42,852 bases of DNA. Origin: Pseudomonadota bacterium. Lineage in GTDB: Bacteria; Pseudomonadota; Gammaproteobacteria; Steroidobacterales; Steroidobacteraceae. Location of the stretch: positions 1 through 42,852 of the forward strand of contig JAEZFW010000064.1 of assembly GCA_023417315.1 (NCBI GenBank). The letters run 5' to 3'. The position numbers and the translations under genes were made by a program. Shown one piece after another: positions 32,344 through 39,885 of the stretch. Below the pieces are notes generated by a model. That model had not been told where the DNA came from and searched no databases. It worked only from the letters and a program-made list of their open reading frames with translations. Numbering within the stretch: position 1 is the first letter of the stretch; the number at the start of each line of letters is the position of its first letter.

Positions 32344-33525
32344 ATGTTCGTACTTGCTGATACTGAAAACCAAGGTGCCGTGATCAAAGTCATCGGTGTG
32401 GGCGGCGGTGGCGGTAACGCTGTCGCTCACATGGTGAGCCAAGGGATCGAAGGCGTAGATTTCATTTGCATCAACACCGATGCGCAGGCACTCAAGCACT
32501 CCAAAGTGAAGGTGGGTCTGCAGATCGGCTGCAACATCACGAAGGGTCTCGGCGCCGGTGCGGACCCTGAAGTCGGTCGCCAAGCGGCGATGGAAGATCG
32601 CGATCGCATCATCGAGATGATCGAAGGATCCGACATGCTCTTCATTACCGCCGGTATGGGCGGTGGGACGGGAACGGGAGCGGCGCCGGTCGTCGCGCAA
32701 GTCGCGAAAGAGCTCGGCATCCTGACCGTCGCGGTCGTGACTCGGCCGTTCGATATGGAAGGCAGCAAGCGGTCCGGTTCCGCTGACCACGGCATCTTGG
32801 AGTTGAGCAAGCACGTCGATTCGCTCATCACGATCCCGAATCAGAAGCTGCTCACGGTGCTCGGTGGGGATATCACGTTGCTCGATGCATTCAAGGCCGC
32901 GAACCAAGTACTCCAGGGCGCGGTCCAAGGTATCGCCGAGCTGATCACCCGTCCGGGCATGATCAACGTCGACTTCGCCGATGTGCGCACCGTGATGGCT
33001 GAAACCGGCATGGCGATGATGGGCTCGGGCTCGGCGCGCGGTGACAATCGCGCCCGCGAAGCAGCCGAGGCCGCGGTCTCCAGTCCATTGCTCGAGGATG
33101 TAAATCTGTCCGGTGCGCATGGCCTGCTGATCAACGTCACCGCGGGACCCGATTTGCGTACCAGCGAGTTCAGCGTTGTAGGCGATACCGTCAAGCAGTA
33201 CGCCTCGGACGATGCGAACGTCGTCGTCGGTTGCGTGATCGACCCGGAAATGCGTGAAGAGATTCGCGTGACCGTCGTAGCGACGGGCATCGGCCGGCCC
33301 ATTGCGGCAACCCAGCATTCTCCTGCCGAAGCGCGTCGGATGACTGCTATCGCTGGGGGACGTGGACCGCGCGTGCCGACGTTGGACGATCTGCACGTTC
33401 CGACTTACATCCGCAACCAACGCGATACGCATCCGCCGGCCCGCCGTGCGGTGGGCGATGGATTGAACGTCGAGGATCCGTCCTTGCTCGATATTCCGGC
33501 GTTCCTGCGTCGTCAGGCGGATTGA
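32344..33525 (+). CDS. ftsZ: Cell division GTPase FtsZ
   Basis: A 393-residue tubulin homologue that polymerises into the division ring. The start ATG 32344 has GAGGGG about eight bases upstream. GTP-binding motifs are IKVIGVGGGGGNAVAHM near the start and the tubulin signature GGGTGTG (107-113). The T7 loop is NVDFADVRTVM, containing the catalytic Asp. The conserved C-terminal peptide LDIPAFLRRQAD, which binds FtsA and ZipA-like partners, is intact. Frame extends upstream into the repeat, but the family start is clear. Confidence 0.98.
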   Translation: MFVLADTENQGAVIKVIGVGGGGGNAVAHMVSQGIEGVDFICINTDAQALKHSKVKVGLQIGCNITKGLGAGADPEVGRQAAMEDRDRIIEMIEGSDMLFITAGMGGGTGTGAAPVVAQVAKELGILTVAVVTRPFDMEGSKRSGSADHGILELSKHVDSLITIPNQKLLTVLGGDITLLDAFKAANQVLQGAVQGIAELITRPGMINVDFADVRTVMAETGMAMMGSGSARGDNRAREAAEAAVSSPLLEDVNLSGAHGLLINVTAGPDLRTSEFSVVGDTVKQYASDDANVVVGCVIDPEMREEIRVTVVATGIGRPIAATQHSPAEARRMTAIAGGRGPRVPTLDDLHVPTYIRNQRDTHPPARRAVGDGLNVEDPSLLDIPAFLRRQAD

Positions 33526-33531
33526 GAGAAA

Positions 33532-33712
33532 GGCGTAGAGTGTAGGTTGTAGGCTGTAGGCAGATATAGCTGCCGCCTCTGGCACCAATAGAGGGCCGTG
33601 CCTTGTCGGCGCACGGCCGACGGTGCTACGGTGCGCGCGATTTTCGGAGTAACGATGCAGTTCGGCGGTTTCATTTCTAGCACTTGCCTACAGCCTACGG
33701 CCTACAGCCCAC
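33532..33712 (+). repeat. Large palindrome, CTGTAGG-word type, between ftsZ and lpxC (element A4)
   Basis: Arms 33532-33562 and 33684-33711 consist of TGTAGG/CCTACA words. The loop is unusually long (about 120 nt) and contains its own stem, GGCCGTGC...GCGCACGGCC (about 33594-33618). GGCAGA at 33559-33564 is the left apex; the right side has TTTCTAGCACTTGCC (33674-33688). It ends 17 bp before the lpxC start codon. Confidence 0.8.
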
Positions 33713-33729
33713 CGGCTTGAGGAACCGCC

Positions 33730-34647
33730 ATGCTCAGACAACGCACGCTCAAGAACACGATCCGGGCCACCGGCGTGGGTCTGCACTCGGGCAAGAAAGT
33801 GCTCATGGTGCTTCGCCCTGCGCCAGTCGATACCGGAGTCGTGTTCCGTCGTACGGACCTCGATGACTCCGCCGAGGTCAGGGCGTACGCCGAGAATGTC
33901 GGAGAAACCATGCTGGGCACTACGCTCATCAGCGACAACATCCGCGTCGCCACGATCGAGCACCTGCTCTCGGCATTCGCGGGGCTCGGCATCGACAATG
34001 CCTATGTCGAGCTCTCGGCTGAGGAAGTCCCGATCATGGACGGCAGCGCAGGGCCGTTCGTCTTCCTACTGCAATCGGCGGGTATCGAAGATCAGCCCGC
34101 ACCGAAGCGCTTCGCTCGAATCTTGCAGCCGATCCAAGTGCAGGACGGTGACAAGTGGGCGCGCTTCGATCCTTATAACGGCTTCAAAGTGAACTTCGAG
34201 ATCGAGTTCGATCATCCGGTGTTCAAGAAACGTGCACAGACGGCGACGATGGATTTTTCCACGACGTCGTTTCTGAAGGAGATCAGCCGCGCGCGCACGT
34301 TCGGCTTCATGCGTGACCTCGAGTTCATGCGCTCGAAGAATCTCGCGCTCGGCGGCACGATGGAGAACGCAATCGTGCTCGATGACTATCGGATCCTGAA
34401 CGAGGACGGCTTGCGCTACGAGGACGAGTTCGTGAAGCACAAGATCCTCGATGCAATCGGCGATCTTTATCTACTCGGCCGCAGCCTGATCGGGGAATTC
34501 AGCGGCTACAAGTCGGGCCACGCTCTGAACAATCAGCTGCTTCGCAAGCTGATCAAGACACCCGATGCGTGGGAAGAGATCACCTTCGAAGATGCCAAGG
34601 ACTCGCCGATCTCGTATGTGCCCGCGGCGGCGATGGTCACCGCCTGA
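33730..34647 (+). CDS. lpxC: UDP-3-O-acyl-N-acetylglucosamine deacetylase LpxC
   Basis: A 305-residue zinc enzyme catalysing the committed step of lipid A synthesis. GAGGAA lies about five bases before the ATG. Domain I begins MLRQRTLKNTIRATGVGLHSGKKVLMVLRPAPVDTGVVFRRTD. The zinc ligand His is in VATIEHLLSAFAGLGIDNAYVEL; the IMDGSAGPFVFLLQSAG loop follows. Domain II has SRARTFGFMRDLEFMRSKNLALGG, then DEFVKHKILDAIGDLYLLG with the other His and Asp ligands, and GHALNNQLLRKL. The usual end gene of gammaproteobacterial dcw clusters. Confidence 0.98.
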   Translation: MLRQRTLKNTIRATGVGLHSGKKVLMVLRPAPVDTGVVFRRTDLDDSAEVRAYAENVGETMLGTTLISDNIRVATIEHLLSAFAGLGIDNAYVELSAEEVPIMDGSAGPFVFLLQSAGIEDQPAPKRFARILQPIQVQDGDKWARFDPYNGFKVNFEIEFDHPVFKKRAQTATMDFSTTSFLKEISRARTFGFMRDLEFMRSKNLALGGTMENAIVLDDYRILNEDGLRYEDEFVKHKILDAIGDLYLLGRSLIGEFSGYKSGHALNNQLLRKLIKTPDAWEEITFEDAKDSPISYVPAAAMVTA

Positions 34648-34660
34648 CCCAGTTGAAGTC

Positions 34661-34757
34661 GATCGGGGATAGCGGATGGGGGATGGCCAGAGACCGATAC
34701 CCTGCTTCCTTCCTTTTCTGAACATCCCCTATCCCCTATCCCCTATCCCCGATCCCC
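34661..34757 (-). repeat. Palindrome, GGGGATA-word type, reaching into the DUF721 gene (element D)
   Basis: The right arm (34723-34757) is CATCCCCTATCCCCTATCCC-type 7-nt repeats. The left arm (34661-34686) is a shorter complement (GATCGGGGATAGCGGATGGG and on). Apex: CCAGAGA (34687-34693) and TTCTG (34716-34720). Between converging lpxC and DUF721 genes; the right arm encodes the last residues (GIGDRG) and the stop of the DUF721 protein. Confidence 0.85.
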
Positions 34758-35053
34758 TTCGTTCTTCTCCCCACCTTGACCTTCAATTTCGTGAACCGCG
34801 TCTCACCGCTGGCGCTCAGCGCCTCGAGAAGCTGTGTCTGGGCATATCTAATATGAGTCGCCCAGGCAGCTGAATCCGCCAGCACGATGAGCGTATCTTC
34901 CTTGTAAGTTGCTGAAACGACATGATCTTTCTCAGGCCCCGAGAGGGCTTCGCGCACCCGCGCAGCGAGATCCACCGTCGCTTGGGCCCGGCGCTCAAGC
35001 TCTTTGAACATCGGGCCGAGACCCTCTGCGAGGGGTTTGAATCGATCAGACAT
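34736..35053 (-). CDS. DUF721 (DciA-like) protein
   Basis: A 105-residue protein. Start ATG 35053 gives MSDRFKPLAEGLGPMFKELERRAQATVDLAARVREAL. The central KH-like segment (HVVSATYKEDTLIVLADSAAWATHIRYAQTQLLEAL) and the following FTKLKVKVGRR are typical for DUF721, the family of the helicase-recruiting DciA. It is on the short side for the family. Its natural end seems to have been replaced: the last six codons and the stop are copies of the GGGGATA word of a palindrome. The position between lpxC and the M23/secA pair is shared with xanthomonads, as I recall it. A longer in-frame extension upstream overlaps the c-di-GMP riboswitch and is rejected. Confidence 0.82.
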   Translation of the reverse strand: MSDRFKPLAEGLGPMFKELERRAQATVDLAARVREALSGPEKDHVVSATYKEDTLIVLADSAAWATHIRYAQTQLLEALSASGETRFTKLKVKVGRRTKGIGDRG

Positions 35054-35086
35054 CGACTGAATGCTCCAAGATGTGAGCAGTGTCCG

Positions 35087-35116
35087 CTTGATCTTTGGTA
35101 AGTCGATTCTGCATAT
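35087..35116 (+). promoter_or_regulatory. Possible promoter of the c-di-GMP riboswitch transcript
   Basis: TTGATC (about 35087-35092) and CATATT (about 35111-35116) with an 18-base spacer on the plus strand, ending about 14 bases before the riboswitch. It lies in the short divergent gap with the DUF721 gene. Confidence 0.45.
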
Positions 35117-35129
35117 TCGGATCCACTGT

Positions 35130-35214
35130 AAAGGGCAAACCCGCCGAAAGGCGGGGACGCAAAGCCACCGGTCTAAGGGTTGCGGGCAGCGACCACGATA
35201 GCGGGGTTGCCAGG
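35130..35214 (+). promoter_or_regulatory. Cyclic-di-GMP class I riboswitch (GEMM-I)
   Basis: The region follows the GEMM-I consensus closely: AGGGCAAACC, a CCGCC-GAAA-GGCGG stem with a GNRA tetraloop (35141-35154), GGGACGCAAAGCCACCGG, TCTAAGGG, a variable P1b stem (about 35177-35200), then ATAGCGGGGTTGCC, whose GGGTTGCC pairs with the initial GGCAAACC. The known Vc2 RNA has the same blocks in the same order. It lies 125 bp upstream of the M23 peptidase gene on the same strand. Possible expression platform elements follow: GACGTTG-TGTCACG-CAACGTC (about 35271-35291), and a stem ending in CGGCGAC next to the GAGG ribosome binding site (35327-35330). Confidence 0.93.
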
Positions 35215-35338
35215 ATGTACAACACGAACAAGTCGGTTCTACGTCCACCGCTTCCGGAAGGAGCAGCACTGACGTTGTGTCACGCAACGTCGCTGGGATG
35301 TTTTGTCGCGCCGTTTCGTCGGCGACGAGGATGAGTAC

Positions 35339-36259
35339 ATGAACGTCATCGTTTTTTCCAAGCGGCAGGGCAAAGCTCGCCAGTTCGAGCTCAACCGGCC
35401 CATGGCGATGACGGTGACGCTCGCGCTCGTGACTACCGTGCTCACCGCCGTACTGTTCTTAGGGATGCAGCTCGGACGCGGCGGCTTCGGGAACGAGCCG
35501 GCGAAGGAAGTCGGCGAGTGGGGTGCGGTCTTGGAGTCGCAGCGCCTCGAAGTCTTGACGGCCAAGCGTGAATTGCAGGAACGCTTGGATGCGATCGCAA
35601 CCCGCGTCGGACAAATGAATGCACACGTGATCCGGCTCGATGCCCTGGGCCGTCGGCTCACGGAAATGGCGAATCTCGACAAGGGCGAGTTCAATTTCGA
35701 CTCGCCACCGGCGGTCGGTGGCCCAGAAGGACTCGTCGAAGGGGCAGTCGCGACCGCGCCTGATCTCACGGCGATGCTCGATGACCTGACGCGGCAGATC
35801 AAAGATCGCGAGCGTCAGCTCAGTGTCCTCGAGAGCATGATTTCGACCCGTAATCTGAGCCGACAAATCGTCCCGGGCGGCCGCCCGGTCACACAAGGCT
35901 GGATCTCTTCCTACTTCGGTCATCGCGCCGACCCCTTCACCGGTCGCAAGGCCTTCCATCGTGGTGTCGATTTCGCCGGACCCGCGGGCGCTCAGGTTAT
36001 GGCGGTCGCTTCGGGCGTGGTGACGTATACGAAGGAGCGCTTCGGTTACGGCAAGACGGTCGAGATCAATCACGGGAACGGTTACGTCACTCGCTACGCC
36101 CACAATCAGCGCGTTCTCGTGAAAGAAGGCGAAACCGTGAAGAAGGGCCAGGCGATCGCGCTGATCGGCTCGACGGGCCGCTCGACAGGTCCTCACCTTC
36201 ATTTCGAAGTCCTGAAGCAGGGTCGGGCGGTCGACCCGATGAGCTTCGTGAAGCGCTGA
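35339..36259 (+). CDS. M23 (LytM-type) peptidoglycan endopeptidase with membrane anchor
   Basis: A 306-residue membrane-anchored peptidase or regulator expected to act on peptidoglycan peptides in the periplasm. Start ATG 35339 with GAGG eight bases upstream. A cytoplasmic basic stretch and one membrane segment (about residues 23-43, AMTVTLALVTTVLTAVLFLG) are followed by a coiled coil (about 65-115 and 145-170) and the LytM domain (about 185-305). Zinc residues are intact: HRGVD (His207, Asp211) and HLHFE (His286, His288), so it could be an active enzyme, unlike degenerate activators such as EnvC. The gene follows a c-di-GMP riboswitch and is commonly found just before secA. Confidence 0.94.
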   Translation: MNVIVFSKRQGKARQFELNRPMAMTVTLALVTTVLTAVLFLGMQLGRGGFGNEPAKEVGEWGAVLESQRLEVLTAKRELQERLDAIATRVGQMNAHVIRLDALGRRLTEMANLDKGEFNFDSPPAVGGPEGLVEGAVATAPDLTAMLDDLTRQIKDRERQLSVLESMISTRNLSRQIVPGGRPVTQGWISSYFGHRADPFTGRKAFHRGVDFAGPAGAQVMAVASGVVTYTKERFGYGKTVEINHGNGYVTRYAHNQRVLVKEGETVKKGQAIALIGSTGRSTGPHLHFEVLKQGRAVDPMSFVKR

Positions 36260-36267
36260 GCGCGTCT

Positions 36268-36359
36268 TCGCTGTGACCCGTGATCCGTGACTCGCGGGTC
36301 GTAACAGGCTCGGTCCTTGGCGTTTTGCTACCCGCGAATCACTACTCACGACTCGCTGG
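36268..36359 (+). repeat. Palindrome, GTGACTC-word type, between the M23 gene and secA (element E2)
   Basis: The left arm (36272-36305) has GTGACCC, GTGATCC, GTGACTC, GCGGGTC in 7-nt steps. The right arm (36327-36359) is the approximate complement. The loop is about 21 nt. The same word set occurs in the element after rsmI. No CAGA/TCTG apex. Confidence 0.78.
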
Positions 36360-36435
36360 CGGCGAGTCCCTTGCAATCTCTCCAATCGCCCTGAACTTGC
36401 CCGGATCTGCGGGATCAGACCTCCCACCCCGCGTG

Positions 36436-36441
36436 TACAAT
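36436..36441 (+). promoter_or_regulatory. Possible -10 box of secA
   Basis: TACAAT about 34 bases before the secA start, followed by a C/T-rich leader with a run of six T. No convincing -35 box at the right distance, so this is tentative. Confidence 0.35.
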
Positions 36442-36474
36442 AACGGCCTTTTTTCTCTCCACCCGGAGTCGAGC

Positions 36475-39207
36475 GTGGCGAATTGGCTTACTCAGCTGTT
36501 CGGTAGCCGCAACCAGCGGATTCTGAACGGCTATTCGAAGAATGTCGTCCGCGCCAACGCGCTGGAAGAGTCCTTCAAGGCGCTTACGGACGAGCAGTTG
36601 CGAGGCAAGACCGACGAGTTCCGCGCCCGCCTCGCTCAGGGCGAGCAACTCGATGACCTGCTGCCGGAGGCTTTCGCGGCGGTGCGTGAAGCCGCGCGTC
36701 GCACGCTTGGGATGCGTCACTTCGACGTGCAACTCATCGGCGGCATGGCGCTGCACTATGGCAGGATCGCCGAGATGCGCACCGGCGAAGGTAAGACCCT
36801 CGTCGCGACCCTGCCTGCATACTTGAATGCATTGCCCGCAAAGGGCGTGCATGTCGTCACGGTCAACGAATATCTCGCGCAGCGCGACGCGGACTGGATG
36901 GCTAGCGTCTATCGCTTCCTCGGTCTGACCGTCGGGGTGATCAAGAGCGGACAGACCTCGGAAGAAAAGCGCGCTGCATACGCGTGCGACATCACGTACG
37001 GCACGAACAACGAGTTCGGCTTCGACTACTTACGCGACAACCTCGCGTTCCGGCTCGAAGATCGCGCCCAACGCGGCCTTGCTTACGCAATCGTCGACGA
37101 AGTCGACTCGATCCTCATCGACGAAGCACGCACTCCGCTCATCATTTCCGGGCCTGCGGAAGAAAGCACCGAGCTCTATCTGCGCATCAATCAGCTTGCG
37201 CCGCGTTTGCAGCGTCAAGAGAGCGAAGAGGGCGAAGGCGATTACTGGGCTGATGAGAAAACACGACAGGTGCATCTCTCGGATGCAGGTCACGAGCGCG
37301 CCGAGCAGTTGTTCTCGGAGGCGGGATTGCTCCAGCCCGGCGAAAGCTTGTACGACGCCGCGAACATTCGCTTGATGCATCACCTCAATGCGGCGTTGCG
37401 CGCGCATTCGCTCTATCACCGCGACGTCGAATACATCGTGCGCAACGGCGAAGTCGTCATCGTCGATGAGTTCACTGGCCGAACGATGCCGGGCCGACGC
37501 TGGTCGGACGGACTGCATCAGGCGATCGAAGCGAAGGAAGGCGTGCGCGTTCGCGAAGAGAATCAGACAGTCGCCTCGATCACGTTCCAGAACTACTTCC
37601 GCATGTATCAGAAGCTCGCCGGCATGACGGGCACCGCCGATACGGAAGCCTTCGAGTTCCAGCAGATCTACGGTCTAGAAGTCGTCGTGATTCCGACGCA
37701 CCGCCCTATGGTCCGCAAGGATCACTCCGACTTCGTGTACCTGACGAAGAAGGACAAGTTCGAGGCGATCCTCGAAGATATTCGCGATTGTGTGACACGC
37801 GGCCAGCCTGCGCTCGTGGGTACGACCTCGATCGAGACATCCGAAGAACTGTCGGAGCTCCTGAACGAGAATAAGATCGCGCACGAAGTTCTCAACGCGA
37901 AACAGCACGAGCGTGAAGCCTTGATCGTGGCGCAGGCGGGCCGCCCAGGCGCCGTCACGATTGCAACTAACATGGCAGGCCGCGGTACCGACATCGTGCT
38001 CGGCGGCAATCTTTCAGCGGAGCTGCAGACCGTCGATCCGAACGACGAGGCTGCGCCGCAACGTATCCGCGATGAATGGCAGAAGCGCCACGATGCGGTG
38101 ATTGCCGCTGGCGGATTGCACATCATCGGTACGGAACGGCACGAATCTCGCCGCATCGACAATCAGCTTCGCGGTCGTTCGGGTCGTCAGGGCGATCCGG
38201 GCTCGAGCCGCTTCTACATCTCGCTCGACGACAACCTCATGCGCATCTTCGGCGATCCGGAGCGCACGAAGCGTTGGCTGCAGACGGCCGGCATGAAAGA
38301 GGGCGAGGTCATCGAGAGCCGCATGCTCTCGAAGCAGATCGAGCGTGCGCAACGCAAAGTCGAGGCGCACAACTTCGATGCTCGTAAGAACCTGCTCGAG
38401 TACGATGACGTCGCGAACGATCAGCGAAAGGTCATCTACCAGCAGCGCACCGAGCTCATGGCGGCGGAAGAGGTCGGCGATGCGGTTGCCGGCATTCGGC
38501 ACGAGGTGTTGAACACGATCGCCGATCGTTTCATGCCGCCGAAGAGCGTCGAAGATATGTGGGACATCGCCGGCCTCGCGCAAACGCTCGAGAAAGATTT
38601 CGCCGTGCAGCTCGACATCAAAGGGTGGCTGGCCGCCGATACCAATCTGGGCGAAGAAGGCGTTCGCAAGCGCATCGTCGAGGAGATCGACCGGGCGTAC
38701 GAAGCGAAGGTGCAGCAGTATGGCGCACCTGTAGTACGGCACATCGAGAAGGCGATCATGCTGCAGCAGCTCGACGCGCACTGGCGCGAGCATCTCGCTG
38801 CGATGGACTACCTGCGGCAAGGCATTCATCTGCGCAGCTACGCGCAAAAGAATCCGAAGCAGGAGTACAAGCGTGAGGCATTCGAGCTCTTCACGACGAT
38901 GCTCGATCGCGTGAAGCACGACACGGTGTCGATGCTCTCGCGCATGCAACTGCGCACACAAGCCGAGATCGATGCGGAAGAAGAAGCGCGACAACGGCGC
39001 CTCGCGCGCGCGATGCAGTTCCAGCATGCAGCGCCCGAGCAAGTGACTGCGCCTCCGGCGCAGGAGCCAGCTCCAGAGCCGCAGGGCGCCGCGCCCGTCG
39101 CGCAGTTCGTGCGCGACACGCGCAAAGTCGGCCGCAATGAGCCTTGCCCCTGCGGCTCAGGCAAGAAGTTCAAGCACTGCCACGGAGCGCTCGCGGGGCA
39201 GGGATGA
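36475..39207 (+). CDS. secA: Protein translocase ATPase SecA
   Basis: A 910-residue ATPase motor that pushes preproteins through SecYEG. GTG 36475 is the start (MANWLTQLFGSRNQRILNGYSK), six bases after GGAG. Walker A is MRTGEGKT (101-108), DEAD motif DEVDSILIDEARTPLIISG, then the preprotein cross-linking domain, NBD2 (VGTTSIETSEELSELLNE; ATNMAGRGTDIVLGGNL; GRSGRQGDPGSSRFYISLDD), the scaffold helix and the C-terminal linker. The zinc-binding tail CPCGSGKKFKHCHG for SecB and ribosome binding is present. The length is close to E. coli SecA (901). Confidence 0.98.
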   Translation: MANWLTQLFGSRNQRILNGYSKNVVRANALEESFKALTDEQLRGKTDEFRARLAQGEQLDDLLPEAFAAVREAARRTLGMRHFDVQLIGGMALHYGRIAEMRTGEGKTLVATLPAYLNALPAKGVHVVTVNEYLAQRDADWMASVYRFLGLTVGVIKSGQTSEEKRAAYACDITYGTNNEFGFDYLRDNLAFRLEDRAQRGLAYAIVDEVDSILIDEARTPLIISGPAEESTELYLRINQLAPRLQRQESEEGEGDYWADEKTRQVHLSDAGHERAEQLFSEAGLLQPGESLYDAANIRLMHHLNAALRAHSLYHRDVEYIVRNGEVVIVDEFTGRTMPGRRWSDGLHQAIEAKEGVRVREENQTVASITFQNYFRMYQKLAGMTGTADTEAFEFQQIYGLEVVVIPTHRPMVRKDHSDFVYLTKKDKFEAILEDIRDCVTRGQPALVGTTSIETSEELSELLNENKIAHEVLNAKQHEREALIVAQAGRPGAVTIATNMAGRGTDIVLGGNLSAELQTVDPNDEAAPQRIRDEWQKRHDAVIAAGGLHIIGTERHESRRIDNQLRGRSGRQGDPGSSRFYISLDDNLMRIFGDPERTKRWLQTAGMKEGEVIESRMLSKQIERAQRKVEAHNFDARKNLLEYDDVANDQRKVIYQQRTELMAAEEVGDAVAGIRHEVLNTIADRFMPPKSVEDMWDIAGLAQTLEKDFAVQLDIKGWLAADTNLGEEGVRKRIVEEIDRAYEAKVQQYGAPVVRHIEKAIMLQQLDAHWREHLAAMDYLRQGIHLRSYAQKNPKQEYKREAFELFTTMLDRVKHDTVSMLSRMQLRTQAEIDAEEEARQRRLARAMQFQHAAPEQVTAPPAQEPAPEPQGAAPVAQFVRDTRKVGRNEPCPCGSGKKFKHCHGALAGQG

Positions 39208-39213
39208 AGACTC

Positions 39214-39348
39214 GGCTGTAGGCTGTAGCCAGAAGGAATGGGGGCGCTGATCGCACAGCGCCCCCATCTTTCATCGCGCTGTCCCCGCAGCGGTCTCAAG
39301 CGCAAACGGAGTTTCTTCTTCTGACCTACAGCCTACAGCCTACAGCCG
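39214..39348 (+). repeat. Palindrome, CTGTAGG-word type, between secA and mutT (element A5)
   Basis: Arms 39214-39236 and 39318-39347 consist of CTGTAGG/CCTACAG words. Apex: CCAGAAGG (39229-39236) and CTTCTTCTGACC (39316-39327). The loop contains a perfect 12-bp stem, ATGGGGGCGCTG-ATCGCA-CAGCGCCCCCAT (39238-39267). The right arm runs to within a few bases of the first recognisable MutT residues. Confidence 0.88.
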
Positions 39349-39353
39349 AAAGC

Positions 39354-39746
39354 CTGCGCCTCCACGTCGTCGCTGGGGCGCTGTTCGACGCGAACGGACG
39401 CGTGCTCATCGCGCAACGTCCCGCGGGCAAGCACATGGCCGGCGGCTGGGAATTCCCGGGTGGCAAGCTCGAGCCGGGCGAAGATCGCTTCGAAGGTTTA
39501 CGGCGTGAGCTGCGCGAAGAGCTCGGCATCGAAACATTACGCGCATCCCCGCTCATCGCATACGAGCACCACTACACTGAGCGCACAGTGCTGCTCGATC
39601 TCTGGGTCGTCGAAACCTACGAAGGCACCCCCCAGCCACTCGACGCACCGGCGATCAAATGGGTCACGCTTGCGGACCTGGACTCTGTCGGCTTGCTCGA
39701 AGCCGACCGCCCGATGATCTCGGCGCTCTGCGCACACGTTCGGTAG
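39354..39746 (+). CDS. mutT: 8-oxo-dGTP diphosphatase MutT (Nudix), unusual start
   Basis: A Nudix hydrolase that removes 8-oxo-dGTP from the nucleotide pool. The Nudix box GGKLEPGEDRFEGLRRELREELGI is complete, followed by WVVETYEG and a WVTLADLD segment; the size of about 130 residues is normal. The first strand LHVVAGALFDANGRVLIAQR, needed for the fold, begins before the first canonical start codon (GTG 39402). The frame upstream has only CTG codons (39354 or 39321) as possible starts before running into the A5 palindrome; 39354 is used here tentatively. Either a CTG is used or the original start was lost to repeat insertion. Follows secA, as in many relatives. Confidence 0.8.
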   Translation: MRLHVVAGALFDANGRVLIAQRPAGKHMAGGWEFPGGKLEPGEDRFEGLRRELREELGIETLRASPLIAYEHHYTERTVLLDLWVVETYEGTPQPLDAPAIKWVTLADLDSVGLLEADRPMISALCAHVR

Positions 39747-39885
39747 TTTGCTTCACCGGTGGCGGCAACACGTCCACTACACCAACACTTGCGCGTCATT
39801 TGTTTGCATCTTGTTCGTTGGAGAGCAACACGTGACGTACTGCCAAACACCCGCGCGCGCCTACGGCTGAGCGGGCGTCTAGGCC

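Noticed and set aside
32338..33588. Open frame of 416 codons on the minus strand
   Set aside because: It is antisense to ftsZ and lacks any recognisable domain; long antisense frames are common in high-GC genes.
35054..35287. Longer N-terminus of the DUF721 protein
   Set aside because: The extension is antisense to the c-di-GMP riboswitch and has no similarity to the family; the start at 35053 gives a normal N-terminus.
1922..39348. CRISPR array
   Set aside because: The repeated words are short, mostly 7-9 nt, contiguous and arranged as palindromes; there are no spacers of constant length and no cas genes.
1922..39348. Ordinary intrinsic terminators as the explanation of all palindromes
   Set aside because: No T-run follows most of them, loops are long, and one lies between divergent genes.
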